Shown here one piece after another: positions 1 to 7,875 of a DNA stretch of 36,224 nucleotides. The stretch is from Psychromonas ossibalaenae ATCC BAA-1528 (GTDB lineage: Bacteria > Pseudomonadota > Gammaproteobacteria > Enterobacterales > Psychromonadaceae), in NCBI RefSeq assembly GCF_000381745.1, contig NZ_KB907019.1:1-36224 (forward strand), in the 5' to 3' direction. The position numbers and the translations under genes are program-made. The notes under the pieces were generated by a model that made no database searches, was not told where the DNA came from, and saw only the letters and a program-made list of their open reading frames with translations. The stretch's first letter is position 1. Each line of letters starts with the position of its first letter.

Positions 1-96
1 ATCAGTAACTAACTCAGGTGCTAATAGCTCGTTAAGGCCAGTAAATTCAGTGAAGTGATTAAGTGATACCTGGGAAAGTGCTGTTGATAGTTGCAT
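1..96 (-). CDS. IS4-family transposase, N-terminal part only
   Basis: The open frame starts at an ATG at 94-96 on the reverse strand and runs off the window edge, giving 32 residues that begin MQLSTALSQVSLNHF and end LAPELVTD. This pattern (MQLS-ALS, then a hydrophobic stretch and an L-x-P-E-L-V/I motif) resembles the N-terminus of IS4-group transposases in Pseudoalteromonas, Vibrio and Shewanella. The DDE catalytic domain would lie outside the window, so it is unknown whether the enzyme is intact. No Shine-Dalgarno is visible: a T-rich hairpin sits directly against the start codon, which should keep translation and read-through low. Confidence 0.55.
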   Translation of the reverse strand, partial: MQLSTALSQVSLNHFTEFTGLNELLAPELVTD

Positions 97-99
97 AAA

Positions 100-130
100 A
101 AAATCCGATGTTTTGTGAACATCGGATTTT
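100..130. terminator. Perfect hairpin with flanking A/T runs
   Basis: AAAATCCGATGTT (100-112) pairs perfectly with AACATCGGATTTT (118-130) around a 5-base loop. On the minus strand the stem is followed by a run of seven T, as in an intrinsic terminator. It lies between the IS end and the transposase start. It could terminate the upstream CBM48-like gene (220-549, minus strand) and also shield the transposase from outside transcription. Confidence 0.7.
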
Positions 131-219
131 GATCTTATTCAGTTAAAAATCAATAGATTTTTCTTAACTGATCGGCATTAGCTGATTAGCGGTTTTTATA
201 TAATTTATTTTTTGATAAA

Positions 220-549
220 TTACAGGGAGATCTGCAGGACCGCATTTCGACCGTCATCGGTTATACCGTTATGCACATAACCGTCTGCATCATCAGGCAA
301 AATGGTGAACTCTCGACCATCTGCAGCTGTTGCTTTATAAATAAACTGAAAACTTTCACGTTCTTCGGTGGAAATATTTTCAGCTATTTTGAACTTACCG
401 TTTTTAAACTTTTTAAGCTCAATGGCAACCCAGTTATTATGTTCAGAAAGCAGTGAAATATTATCTGCATCCTGCGCATCCTGTTTCTCAATTTCAAAAG
501 TAACTTTGACTTGAGGTTTAGATTTCAAGTACTGCTTCTTGATAGACAT
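220..549 (-). CDS. Small CBM48 / isoamylase-early-set-like protein
   Basis: The gene encodes a 109-residue protein with no signal peptide or membrane segment. Its fold-like pattern is K-V-T-F near residue 15, NNW-x-A/I at about 38-42, then K-F-K-N-G-K-F and F-Q-F-I-Y-K, ending with a D-x-A-D-G-Y-V-x-N segment. This resembles the early-set (CBM48/AMPK-type glycogen-binding) domain of branching and debranching enzymes, in which the last segment is usually written D-P-E-A-D-x-Y. Stand-alone versions occur in Vibrio and relatives and have no established function. The start at 549 is supported by a strong AAGGAG seven bases upstream. The family call rests on motif resemblance only; glycogen binding is inferred. 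Confidence 0.6.
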   Translation of the reverse strand: MSIKKQYLKSKPQVKVTFEIEKQDAQDADNISLLSEHNNWVAIELKKFKNGKFKIAENISTEERESFQFIYKATAADGREFTILPDDADGYVHNGITDDGRNAVLQISL

Positions 550-626
550 TATAAACTCCTTAAAAGACAGCTAGTTAATCTACTGTAAGCTAGAATAAAT
601 TTTAACCAAGTTTAATTGTTTCTTAA

Positions 627-1295
627 TTAAAGATCAAATTGATGGTTAAGAATTGCCTGAGTAAGGGTCTTTTTTAAGTAAAAACCACGCGGACGCACTT
701 TTATCAGCTGTCCGTCTTCACCAAAAGCATCGGTTAAGCATCGTCCATTGGCCGCTTTCGGCCTTAACTGCAGAACCTGCCCGTCTCGTGCACTAATTGA
801 TTCTATCTTCCCCAGAGATATCTTTTCCATTATCTCGTTCCAGTCTGTGGCTAATAAATGCTCCTGTTCCGGACTTGCGGACCACAGAAAAGCATTGCCG
901 ACAATACGCTCTGCCAGGGGGATATCACGCTCTCCCTGTACCGGTACCCATAATACACTGCTTAATTTATTACGCACATTGGAATTCACCCAGGTTAAGC
1001 GGGTTGTATTTAAAATAGGAGCGGAGCAGACAAAGGTCGTTTCTAACACTTTTCCAGATTGATCGATGGGAATTGTTTTTAGTTCAATACCTAGATGGGC
1101 AAAATCCTGCTCTGGTCTGCTGCCGGCAGTTGCCCCTAAATGCCATTCAATTAACTGACCGACCCAGCCTTTATTAGTACGCAGATCTTTGGCCATGGGA
1201 ATTGCCGCCATTTCAGCTAATTCGCACAGAGAATAGCCTGCAATCTGTTCGCATCGATTTAATAGTTCTGTAGTTGAGCGCGGTGGATTTATCAT
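627..1295 (-). CDS. mutH: DNA mismatch repair endonuclease MutH
   Basis: This 222-residue protein is close in length to E. coli MutH (229). MutH nicks the unmethylated strand at hemimethylated GATC sites when activated by MutS-MutL. The PD-(D/E)xK active site is intact: D64, E71 and K73 within [15 protein letters not shown], plus E50 corresponding to the supporting glutamate. The C-terminal [18 protein letters not shown] and GFYLKK segments also match the family. Its presence implies Dam-directed mismatch repair in this organism. It is transcribed divergently from rppH, as in E. coli, across a 662-bp gap that holds DnaA boxes. Confidence 0.96.
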   Translation of the reverse strand: MINPPRSTTELLNRCEQIAGYSLCELAEMAAIPMAKDLRTNKGWVGQLIEWHLGATAGSRPEQDFAHLGIELKTIPIDQSGKVLETTFVCSAPILNTTRLTWVNSNVRNKLSSVLWVPVQGERDIPLAERIVGNAFLWSASPEQEHLLATDWNEIMEKISLGKIESISARDGQVLQLRPKAANGRCLTDAFGEDGQLIKVRPRGFYLKKTLTQAILNHQFDL

Positions 1296-1401
1296 CTTAT
1301 TACCATTTTTAAGCGATTGCAGACTCGTTAATCTGGGCCATATCTTATCTTATTATTTACTATTCAGGGTTATTCAGTCTTTTATCATGGAGATTACACA
1401 G

Positions 1402-1768
1402 AGTTATCCACTTTTATAGTGGATAACTAAATACTTATTCATAAAAAAGAGAGTCTCGAGATTTTTTATCCGTAAATAATACCAAAAACAAGATCTGTGT
1501 CTAATAATTGTCCTAAAATCGCCCATTATAGCGCAGGTGGTTGATTTTTGACCTATGTAGATATGCACATCTGTTTGTGAATGAATACTACTGGATCTAA
1601 TTACAGATCTAAATCTATAAATGCTTTTGTACTGTTGTAACGTACTGTTATTTATCTTATAAATTGATTTTTTTCGGCAAGGTGAAAGATCTTCAATAGC
1701 GTGGTAAATATCTATTATAGCTAAAAGAATTTATTATACACAAAGTTATGCACAGTTTACGTGGATAT
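1402..1768. promoter_or_regulatory. DnaA-box cluster, possible DARS2-like site
   Basis: This gap between mutH and rppH has no credible gene but several DnaA boxes (consensus TTATNCACA). Two are perfect and in direct orientation, TTATACACA at 1734-1742 and TTATGCACA at 1746-1754. A weaker one faces them, CGTGGATAT at 1760-1768 (two mismatches). A perfect 11-bp inverted repeat at 1402-1412 and 1418-1428 holds two facing TTATCCACT boxes (one mismatch each). Other single-mismatch boxes lie at 1496-1504 (minus), 1561-1569 (plus) and 1576-1584 (minus). In E. coli the DnaA-reactivating sequence DARS2 lies in an intergenic region next to mutH. That makes a DARS2-like role plausible, but it is inference. 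No clear IHF site was found. Confidence 0.55.
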
Positions 1769-1957
1769 GTAACAAGTGCATTTTTTCTGCTAATTGAGCA
1801 TGCTGTTTAGTCTACAATTTTAGATTTATCGGTTTGATGGGCAGAAGGATCTGTGAAAGAATGCGTCATTGATTAAAATTGTATTCATTACCATTAATAA
1901 ACGGGGAACACCTCATAATAACCAGGTAGTGAATCTTAACTCTGAAAAGGCGCTTTA

Positions 1958-2503
1958 GTGATTGATACTGACGGTTATCGTCCCAATGTAGGTATCGTCA
2001 TCTGTAATCAAAATGGACAGGTTTTATGGGCAAAACGATTTGGACAGCATTCATGGCAGTTTCCTCAAGGAGGAATTAAAGAGGGTGAGACACCTGAACA
2101 AGCTATGTACCGAGAGCTGCATGAAGAAGTCGGCTTAAAACCTGAACACGTAAAATTATTAGCCAGCACCCGTAACTGGCTGCGTTATAAACTGCCGAAA
2201 CGGTTAGTTCGATGGGATTCACCTGAGCCGGTGTGCATCGGGCAGAAACAACGCTGGTTTTTATTACAATTGATTTCTGATGATAAGCAAATTGAATTTG
2301 AGGCATGCGGGCATCCTGAATTTGATGACTGGCGCTGGGTAAGTTACTGGTACCCTGTGCGTCAAGTTGTATCTTTTAAGCGGGAAGTTTACCGTAAAGC
2401 CTTAAAAGAATTCTCCGCTGTCGCTTTTTCATTAATGAAAAGTAACTCGGAAAAGAAAAAGAACACCCGGCGGCGGCGCGCCTCTTTTTATAAAAAGAGA
2501 TAA
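1958..2503 (+). CDS. rppH: RNA pyrophosphohydrolase RppH
   Basis: RppH removes pyrophosphate from the 5' end of triphosphorylated mRNA, which triggers RNase E-dependent decay. The 181-residue protein has a full Nudix box (residues 38-60, G-x5-E-x7-REL-x-EE-x-G-L) with the metal-binding EEVGL end. It also has the family N-terminus [13 protein letters not shown] and a basic C-terminal tail ([11 protein letters not shown]). Translation starts at a GTG at 1958, chosen because the family N-terminus begins there and an AAAAGG lies seven bases upstream. ptsP follows after 38 bp in the same direction, so the two are probably co-transcribed, as in E. coli. Confidence 0.96.
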   Translation: MIDTDGYRPNVGIVICNQNGQVLWAKRFGQHSWQFPQGGIKEGETPEQAMYRELHEEVGLKPEHVKLLASTRNWLRYKLPKRLVRWDSPEPVCIGQKQRWFLLQLISDDKQIEFEACGHPEFDDWRWVSYWYPVRQVVSFKREVYRKALKEFSAVAFSLMKSNSEKKKNTRRRRASFYKKR

Positions 2504-2541
2504 ACGTTTGTATTATTAATTCTTTAGTAAGGGATTTAGGC

Positions 2542-4812
2542 ATGTTAAGTCAGCTGCGTCAGATTGTGGAACAGGTCGGAGATGCAAAAAGTTTAACGGC
2601 GGCAATGGACACACTTGTTCAGCAGACAAAGTTAACCATGAAGGTAGACTGCTGCTCTATTTTTATTACCGACCCGAATGTGCAGGAACTGAATTTAATG
2701 GCAAGTGAAGGACTTGCCAGCACAGCCGTCGGCACAATCCGTCTTAAATTTGGAGAAGGTATTGTCGGGCTGGTACATCAAAAAGGTGAGCCTTTAAATC
2801 TGGCTAATGTTAGCGACCACCCTCACTATAAATACCTACCTGCTAGCCAGGAAGAGCTGTTTAATTCCTTTTTAGGTACACCGATTATCCACAAACGTCA
2901 GGTATTAGGCGTATTAGTGGTACAACAGAAGAAGCCGCGCTTATTTAGTGAATTAGAAGAGTCTTTTCTGGTGACCTTAGCGATGCACCTTGCCAGCGTT
3001 CTGGCTAGTTCAGGTCTGCGTTTAGAGCTCGATAAACTCAATCAGCCTGCTTCTTCAATACATCTGCAGGGATGCCCGGCCAGCTCAGGAATTGCAATCG
3101 CAGAAGCCTATGTGGTACGGCCTATTTTAACTCTGGCTGAAGTCAATATTGAGAAAAGTTATTCAAGCAGTAAAGAAATTTTATTGTTTGAGATGATAGT
3201 AAAAAAATGCAGTGATGAATTTTCTAATCTTGCATTAACACTAAAAGAACAGCTGTCAAAAGAAGCCTTTGCTCTGTTTGATATTTATTCACATGTATTG
3301 AAAGATAAAACCTTTTTGAATGCCATTCGTGGTCAGATTAATGAAGCGCATTTAACAGCCTCAAGTGCAATTAAAGTGGTTGCTGAATCCTATATCAAGC
3401 AGTTTGAAGCGATGACCGACCGTTATTTAAGTGAGCGCGCATCAGAAATTCGTGATGTTGCACAGCGGCTGTTATATCACCTTACCCTGCAGGTTGAAGA
3501 TGATCTAAATTTACCCGATAAACTCATTCTGGTGGCATCTGAAGTCACTTTATCGATGCTTGCCAGTATTCCGACTGAGAAACTACAGGGCATTGTTTCT
3601 GTACATGGCGGGGTTAGTTCCCATGTTGCTATTTTAGCACGCGCTTTAGGCATTCCAGCGGTAATGGGATTGTCGCTGTCATTAGATAATATCAACCGCA
3701 AGCCGCTGATTATCGATGGTTATGCGGGCTGTATTATTCTGTTTCCTGATCAGCCTTTAGTAACTCATTATCAGGTCCTGCTTGAAGAGGAAAATGAGCT
3801 CAAAAATTTAGTTGAGCTGGGTAAAAGTAAAGATGCCGTTACACTTGACGGACAGCGGATCTCCATTCTGCTTAATACCGGTTTAAATGCGAATCAGCAC
3901 GGTGCTGTTGCGGGGCATTTTGACGGTATTGGTTTGTACCGCAGTGAGCTGCCTTTTATGCTCACGGATTCTTTTCCAACTGAGCTGGACCAGACTGAAT
4001 CCTATGGAAAATTACTAGAGCAGTATTCTGAATTTCCAGTCACCATGCGCACCCTGGATGTTGGTGGTGATAAGCAGTTAAGTTATTTCCCTATTGTTGA
4101 AGAAAACCCGTTTCTAGGCTGGCGCGGTATCCGCTTAACGCTGGATCATCCGGAGATCTTTCTGGTACAGATCCGCGCCATGCTCAGTGCAAGTTTAAAA
4201 CACCGTAATCTGCGTATTATGCTGCCGATGATCAGCGCAATTGAAGAAGTACATGAAGCAAAGCGTTTGATCACTCAGGCATGGAAAGAGATTAAATATG
4301 AATTTGGTTTAACGCCTGACGATTTTCCGCTGCCGGCGGTTGGTGTGATGATTGAAGTACCGTCCTCAATTTTTATCATCCCGCAGTTAGCACAGTGTGT
4401 CGACTTTATTTCCATCGGAAGCAATGATTTAATTCAGTACTTATTAGCCATAGACAGAAACAACAGCCGTGTCGCTTCCCTTTTTGACAGCTACCATCCA
4501 GCTGTAGTTCAGTGTTTAAAATTAATTATTGATAACAGCCGCAGTTTTGATCTGGAAGTGAGTATTTGCGGAGAGCTGGCAGGAGATCCGATCGGCGCTT
4601 TGATCCTGTTAGGTTTGGGTTATAACAAACTGAGCATGAATGCGAATAATATGGGTAAGATAAAATATTTAATTAATGCAGTGCCTCTGCATGAGCTAGA
4701 GAACTGCTGTGAGCAGGCGTTAAAGGCAAACAGCGGCACTGAGATTCGCGCTATCTTTGTTAATTACTTAGACCGTAAAGGTTTAGGCGGGTTTACCCGG
4801 GCCGGTAAATAA
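2542..4812 (+). CDS. ptsP: PEP-protein phosphotransferase EI-Ntr (PtsP)
   Basis: PtsP is the first enzyme of the nitrogen phosphotransferase relay and passes phosphate from PEP to NPr. The 756-residue protein has an N-terminal GAF sensory domain (about 17-155, containing FGEGIVG and NSFLGTPI), then the EI phosphohistidine domain with GGVSSH at 356-361 (H361 is the predicted phospho-acceptor). The C-terminal PEP-binding barrel carries RTLDVGGDK, GWRGIRL, MIEVPS, ISIGSNDLIQY (about 623-633) and the catalytic cysteine C676 in ICGELAGDP. All expected catalytic elements are present and the length is near that of E. coli PtsP (748). The stop codon overlaps the first base of a palindromic repeat element. 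Confidence 0.96.
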   Translation: MLSQLRQIVEQVGDAKSLTAAMDTLVQQTKLTMKVDCCSIFITDPNVQELNLMASEGLASTAVGTIRLKFGEGIVGLVHQKGEPLNLANVSDHPHYKYLPASQEELFNSFLGTPIIHKRQVLGVLVVQQKKPRLFSELEESFLVTLAMHLASVLASSGLRLELDKLNQPASSIHLQGCPASSGIAIAEAYVVRPILTLAEVNIEKSYSSSKEILLFEMIVKKCSDEFSNLALTLKEQLSKEAFALFDIYSHVLKDKTFLNAIRGQINEAHLTASSAIKVVAESYIKQFEAMTDRYLSERASEIRDVAQRLLYHLTLQVEDDLNLPDKLILVASEVTLSMLASIPTEKLQGIVSVHGGVSSHVAILARALGIPAVMGLSLSLDNINRKPLIIDGYAGCIILFPDQPLVTHYQVLLEEENELKNLVELGKSKDAVTLDGQRISILLNTGLNANQHGAVAGHFDGIGLYRSELPFMLTDSFPTELDQTESYGKLLEQYSEFPVTMRTLDVGGDKQLSYFPIVEENPFLGWRGIRLTLDHPEIFLVQIRAMLSASLKHRNLRIMLPMISAIEEVHEAKRLITQAWKEIKYEFGLTPDDFPLPAVGVMIEVPSSIFIIPQLAQCVDFISIGSNDLIQYLLAIDRNNSRVASLFDSYHPAVVQCLKLIIDNSRSFDLEVSICGELAGDPIGALILLGLGYNKLSMNANNMGKIKYLINAVPLHELENCCEQALKANSGTEIRAIFVNYLDRKGLGGFTRAGK

Positions 4813-4973
4813 TACCAATCTGAATAAGTATCTGATCCTTTATGCTGGTTAAAATCAATCCTATCTTCGTTATTAATTTCGTAATTAGAATAACTAGTTA
4901 CATCAATTAATGCCTTGCTAGTATTGATTTTTCCTGCGCCTAAAACTGACCATTTACTTAATCAGTTTGGTAT
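4812..4973. repeat. MITE-like palindromic element A (162 bp)
   Basis: The ends form an imperfect 19-bp inverted repeat: ATACCAATCTGAATAAGTA at 4812-4830 against the complement of TACTTAATCAGTTTGGTAT at 4955-4973, with 17 of 19 matching. An inner pair, AAAATCAAT (4850-4858) and ATTGATTTT (4923-4931), makes most of the element foldable. It has no coding capacity. It begins on the last base of the ptsP stop codon. The features fit a non-autonomous miniature element or a mobile hairpin repeat; no target duplication was identified. Confidence 0.7.
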
Positions 4974-4993
4974 AACCTCTTTTTTATAGATAT

Positions 4994-5025
4994 AAAAATG
5001 CCGAGTATAAAAACTCGGCATTTTT
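4994..5025. terminator. Bidirectional terminator between ptsP and sstT
   Basis: AAAAATGCCGAGT (4994-5006) pairs perfectly with ACTCGGCATTTTT (5013-5025) around a 6-base loop. A/T runs on both sides make it usable for convergent transcription from ptsP (plus) and sstT (minus). Confidence 0.88.
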
Positions 5026-5041
5026 GTTTAACTTATAAAGC

Positions 5042-5306
5042 TATACCCGTTACCAATCAAAATGCATTTATCAGTCGCCAGCTCGGGCACCAAGACAAGA
5101 CACAACATGATGATAATGGCTAGCCCTTATCGAATGTTGTAACGCAGTATTGGTTTTCGAGCTGGCGACCCGCAGGGCAAGCCGTGAGGCAAACACCTTC
5201 GTTGTTGTGAAGTTTCGATTTAACTCGTTAGATCTTCACCTTCACGCCTAGAACTTGTTTACCTCACGATTTGCTGATTTTTGCATCTTGAATGATAACG
5301 GGTATA
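5042..5306. repeat. MITE-like palindromic element B (265 bp)
   Basis: The terminal inverted repeats are 25 bp, with 22 of 25 matching: TATACCCGTTACCAATCAAA... at 5042-5066 against the complement of 5282-5306. Internal hairpins are nested: GTCGCCAGCTCG (5074-5085) with CGAGCTGGCGAC (5158-5169, perfect), ACAACAT with ATGTTGT between them, and GTGAGGCAAAC with GTTTACCTCAC (10 of 11) in the right half. No ORF is present. The element ends two bases before the sstT stop codon. It is unrelated in sequence to element A. Confidence 0.72.
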
Positions 5307-5308
5307 AA

Positions 5309-6559
5309 TTAACTCTGCGTATTTAACGTCTGCAGCGTTTTTTCTGCTTTTCTTTCTGCCGCACGACATGCCGCTGCTGTAAAGATGACATCAGTTGAGC
5401 TGTTTAATGCTGTTTCTGCAGAATCCTGCACAACACCGATAATGAAACCAATAGCAACAACCTGCATAGCAACTTCATTCGGCACACCAAATAAACTACA
5501 TGCTAGCGGGATTAACAGCAATGAGCCACCGGCAACACCTGAAGCTCCACAAGCTGAAACTGCTGCAATAACACTTAATAAAATAGCAGTCGCAATATCA
5601 AACTCGATACCCAGAGTATTTACCGTTGCTAGTGTTAATACAGTAATAGTGATTGCTGCACCAGCCATATTGATGGTTGCGCCTAGAGGGATTGAAACAG
5701 AGTAAGTATCTTCGTGAAGATCTAATTTCTTACATAATTCCATATTTACCGGGATATTAGCAGCTGAGCTTCGGGTAAAGAATGCAGTTACACCTGACTC
5801 GCGTAAGCACTTGAAAATTAACGGGTAAGGGTTAGTTTTTGTTTTTACGTAAACAATTACCGGGTTAACGACTAGTGCAATGAACACCATACAGCCTAGT
5901 AATACCGCTAGCAGGTGAGAGTATCCCGCTAGTGCGGCAAAACCAGTCGTAGCAAAAGTACCTGCAACTAAACCGAAGATACCGATTGGTGCTAAACGAA
6001 TGACGAAATGCACTAATTTAGTAACGCCGCCTGAAATATCCTGCATTACAGCTTTGGTGCTGTCATTCGCATGGTGCAGTGCTAAACCTAAACCTACAGC
6101 CCAGGCTAAAATACCGATAAAGTTACCCGTAGCCAGTGCATTAACCGGGTTATCTACGATTTTAAACAGCAGGGTACTTAATACTTCCTGAATACCTTCC
6201 GGCGGCGTCGCCTGAATATCTGTTGCTACTAGAACAAGACTGGTAGGGAAAAGCACGCTGAAAAATACCGCGGTACAAGCCGCTAACAGGGTGCCTAGCA
6301 GGTAAAGGTTAATAATCGGTTTTAAATTGGTGTGCGCGCCTTTTTTCTGGTTGGCAATGGATGATGCTACCAGAACAAAAACCAGTATTGGAGCAACTGC
6401 TTTTAATGCGCTTACGAATAGAGCGCCAAGGAAAGAGATAGCGGATGCACTCTCTGGTGAGATAGAAGCGACTAAAACACCAGCAGCAATACCGATGACA
6501 ATTTGTATAACTAAGCTAACGTTTAACAAACGCTGCAGAAGGTTGGGCGTGGGATTCAT
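5309..6559 (-). CDS. sstT: Serine/threonine:Na+ symporter SstT
   Basis: SstT imports serine and threonine with sodium across the inner membrane. The 416-residue, strongly hydrophobic protein is near the E. coli length (414) and belongs to the dicarboxylate/amino acid:cation symporter family. The family hallmarks are the serine-rich re-entrant loop [12 protein letters not shown] (about 262-273), then [15 protein letters not shown] (about 289-303) and a glycine/serine-rich [17 protein letters not shown] late in the protein. The ATG at 6559 has an AACAGG about 11 bases upstream. It lies antisense to its neighbours and interrupts the rppH-ptsP-lgt-thyA order known from E. coli. Confidence 0.93.
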   Translation of the reverse strand: MNPTPNLLQRLLNVSLVIQIVIGIAAGVLVASISPESASAISFLGALFVSALKAVAPILVFVLVASSIANQKKGAHTNLKPIINLYLLGTLLAACTAVFFSVLFPTSLVLVATDIQATPPEGIQEVLSTLLFKIVDNPVNALATGNFIGILAWAVGLGLALHHANDSTKAVMQDISGGVTKLVHFVIRLAPIGIFGLVAGTFATTGFAALAGYSHLLAVLLGCMVFIALVVNPVIVYVKTKTNPYPLIFKCLRESGVTAFFTRSSAANIPVNMELCKKLDLHEDTYSVSIPLGATINMAGAAITITVLTLATVNTLGIEFDIATAILLSVIAAVSACGASGVAGGSLLLIPLACSLFGVPNEVAMQVVAIGFIIGVVQDSAETALNSSTDVIFTAAACRAAERKAEKTLQTLNTQS

Positions 6560-6601
6560 ATTTTAAACCTGTTTTAAATTATTGGACTGTAAGGGCAATA
6601 T

Positions 6602-6647
6602 TTCCGTTTATTGATTTGCAATAATTCCGTTTATTGGCTTGCAGTAT
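6602..6647. repeat. Two-copy 23-bp tandem repeat upstream of sstT
   Basis: Copies 6602-6624 and 6625-6647 share TTCCGTTTATTG followed by a TTGCA core, with 19 of 23 positions identical. It lies 40-90 bp upstream of the sstT start, where repeated operator sites would be expected, but no known operator consensus was recognised. Confidence 0.6.
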
Positions 6648-6855
6648 TTAGCATACCGTCATTGGTATTATGCGTGCATTGTAAAGATCATTGATTAACT
6701 TTGCACTAGTTTTGTACAAAAAGTGAACAGTAACATTCATTTCTGTGATGTCATTAATGACTTCTCATTTCTTAATCACCTGCTGCATCACTTCTAGTAC
6801 GGGCATCAGTATAGCAAGGCCCCAGTAAGGTTTAACAGCTTTCTTTAGCGGACAG

Positions 6856-6895
6856 AAGGAGGTGCTTTATGCCTTCTGAGGTTAAAGTTCGGTGA
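6856..6895 (+). other. Eight-codon ORF behind a perfect Shine-Dalgarno
   Basis: AAGGAGG at 6856-6862 is followed after six bases by an ATG at 6869 and an 8-codon frame (MPSEVKVR) ending in TGA at 6893-6895. The CAGAAGG (6853-6859) and CCTTCTG (6872-6878) arms could form a hairpin that hides the ribosome site. It lies 117 bp before lgt. Translation and function are unproven; it may be chance or a leader peptide. Confidence 0.25.
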
Positions 6896-7011
6896 ATAAG
6901 AATCGCTCAGATTAGCGTCTTTATGGCTGTGAAGCAAGGTGATGATTGGTATCGTTTGTTGATTGGGTTATGATGTTGTTTCGTTTAAAACACAGTGATA
7001 TGAGTAGATAA

Positions 7012-7851
7012 ATGTCAGCATCAAATTTTGTTTTGCCAAATATTGATCCAATTGCAGTCAGCATTGGCCCTCTAGATATTCGCTGGTACGGATTAATGTA
7101 CCTGGTTGGTTTTGTTTTTGCGTTCTGGATGGCAAACCGCCAGTGCGATAAATCTGGCGGAGTCTGGAGTCGCGAACAGGCGAGTGATCTGCTTTTTTAC
7201 GGCTTTATGGGGGTGATCCTCGGGGGCCGGGCAGGTTATGTGTTCTTTTACCAGTTCTCGCGGTTTTTAGATAATCCCGTTTACCTGTTTAGAATCTGGG
7301 AAGGCGGCATGTCTTTTCACGGCGGTGTGATCGGCGTAGTTTTAGCTATCATTTATTATGCGAAAAAGAATCAGCGCTCAATTTTAGCGGTGGGTGACTT
7401 TATTGTGCCCCTTTTACCAGTAGGACTTGGCGCAGGCCGTATTGGTAACTTTATCAATTCAGAGCTGTGGGGAAGGGTAACCGATTCGCCGTTTGGTATC
7501 ATTTTCCATAATGCAGGACCGCTGCCCCGTCACCCTTCACAGCTTTATGAATTTGCGCTTGAAGGTGTGCTTCTGTTTATTATTTTAATTGTGTTTATTC
7601 GTAAACCTCGTCCGGCCGGTTCGGTGGCTGGATTATTTTTATTAGGTTACGGTATTTTCCGGATAATTATTGAGTTTGCTCGCGAACCGGATGCGCATTT
7701 AGGTCTATTAACTTTTGGTTTGAGCATGGGGCAGATTCTTTCCCTGCCGATGGTAATTGCCGGCCTAGCTCTAATCACTTTTGCATATCGTAAAAAAGCA
7801 AAGCAGCCTGAAGTAATTAAGAAAAAAAAGAATACGGCTAAAAAAGCATAA
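7012..7851 (+). CDS. lgt: Prolipoprotein diacylglyceryl transferase Lgt
   Basis: Lgt transfers diacylglycerol from phosphatidylglycerol to the lipobox cysteine of prelipoproteins in the inner membrane. The 279-residue multi-pass protein has the essential residues of E. coli Lgt at the same numbers: Y26 (RWYGLMY), H103 (SFHGGVIG) and R143 in the signature [15 protein letters not shown]. The C-terminus is lysine-rich and cytoplasmic. thyA follows after 24 bp, so the two form an operon, as in E. coli. Confidence 0.96.
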   Translation: MSASNFVLPNIDPIAVSIGPLDIRWYGLMYLVGFVFAFWMANRQCDKSGGVWSREQASDLLFYGFMGVILGGRAGYVFFYQFSRFLDNPVYLFRIWEGGMSFHGGVIGVVLAIIYYAKKNQRSILAVGDFIVPLLPVGLGAGRIGNFINSELWGRVTDSPFGIIFHNAGPLPRHPSQLYEFALEGVLLFIILIVFIRKPRPAGSVAGLFLLGYGIFRIIIEFAREPDAHLGLLTFGLSMGQILSLPMVIAGLALITFAYRKKAKQPEVIKKKKNTAKKA

Positions 7852-7875
7852 TTAAACAAATTTAGGTGAGAACAG

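Larger units (their letters stand above)
1..181 (-). mobile_element. Left-truncated IS4-type insertion sequence end
   Basis: The reverse strand holds the first 32 codons of a transposase-like protein (1-96), preceded by a perfect hairpin (100-130) and an end sequence reading TAATGCCGATCAGTTAAG on the minus strand (163-180). That end resembles the terminal inverted repeats I remember for IS4-group elements of marine gammaproteobacteria. The rest of the element lies outside the window, so the other end and any target duplication cannot be seen. The outer boundary near 181 is an estimate. Confidence 0.6.
6560..7011. other. Divergent sstT-lgt intergenic region
   Basis: This 452-bp stretch must hold the promoters of sstT (minus) and lgt (plus). 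It contains a 23-bp tandem repeat next to sstT and an 8-codon ORF behind a perfect Shine-Dalgarno (both listed separately). Nothing else was recognised. Confidence 0.6.

Noticed and set aside
748..1062. ORF opposite mutH
   Set aside because: It is the complementary frame of a clearly conserved gene and has no family features.
1296..1957. Chromosomal replication origin (oriC) in the mutH-rppH gap
   Set aside because: DnaA boxes are present, but the usual oriC neighbours (mnmG, mioC, dnaA, dnaN) are absent, GATC sites are few and no AT-rich 13-mer array was seen.
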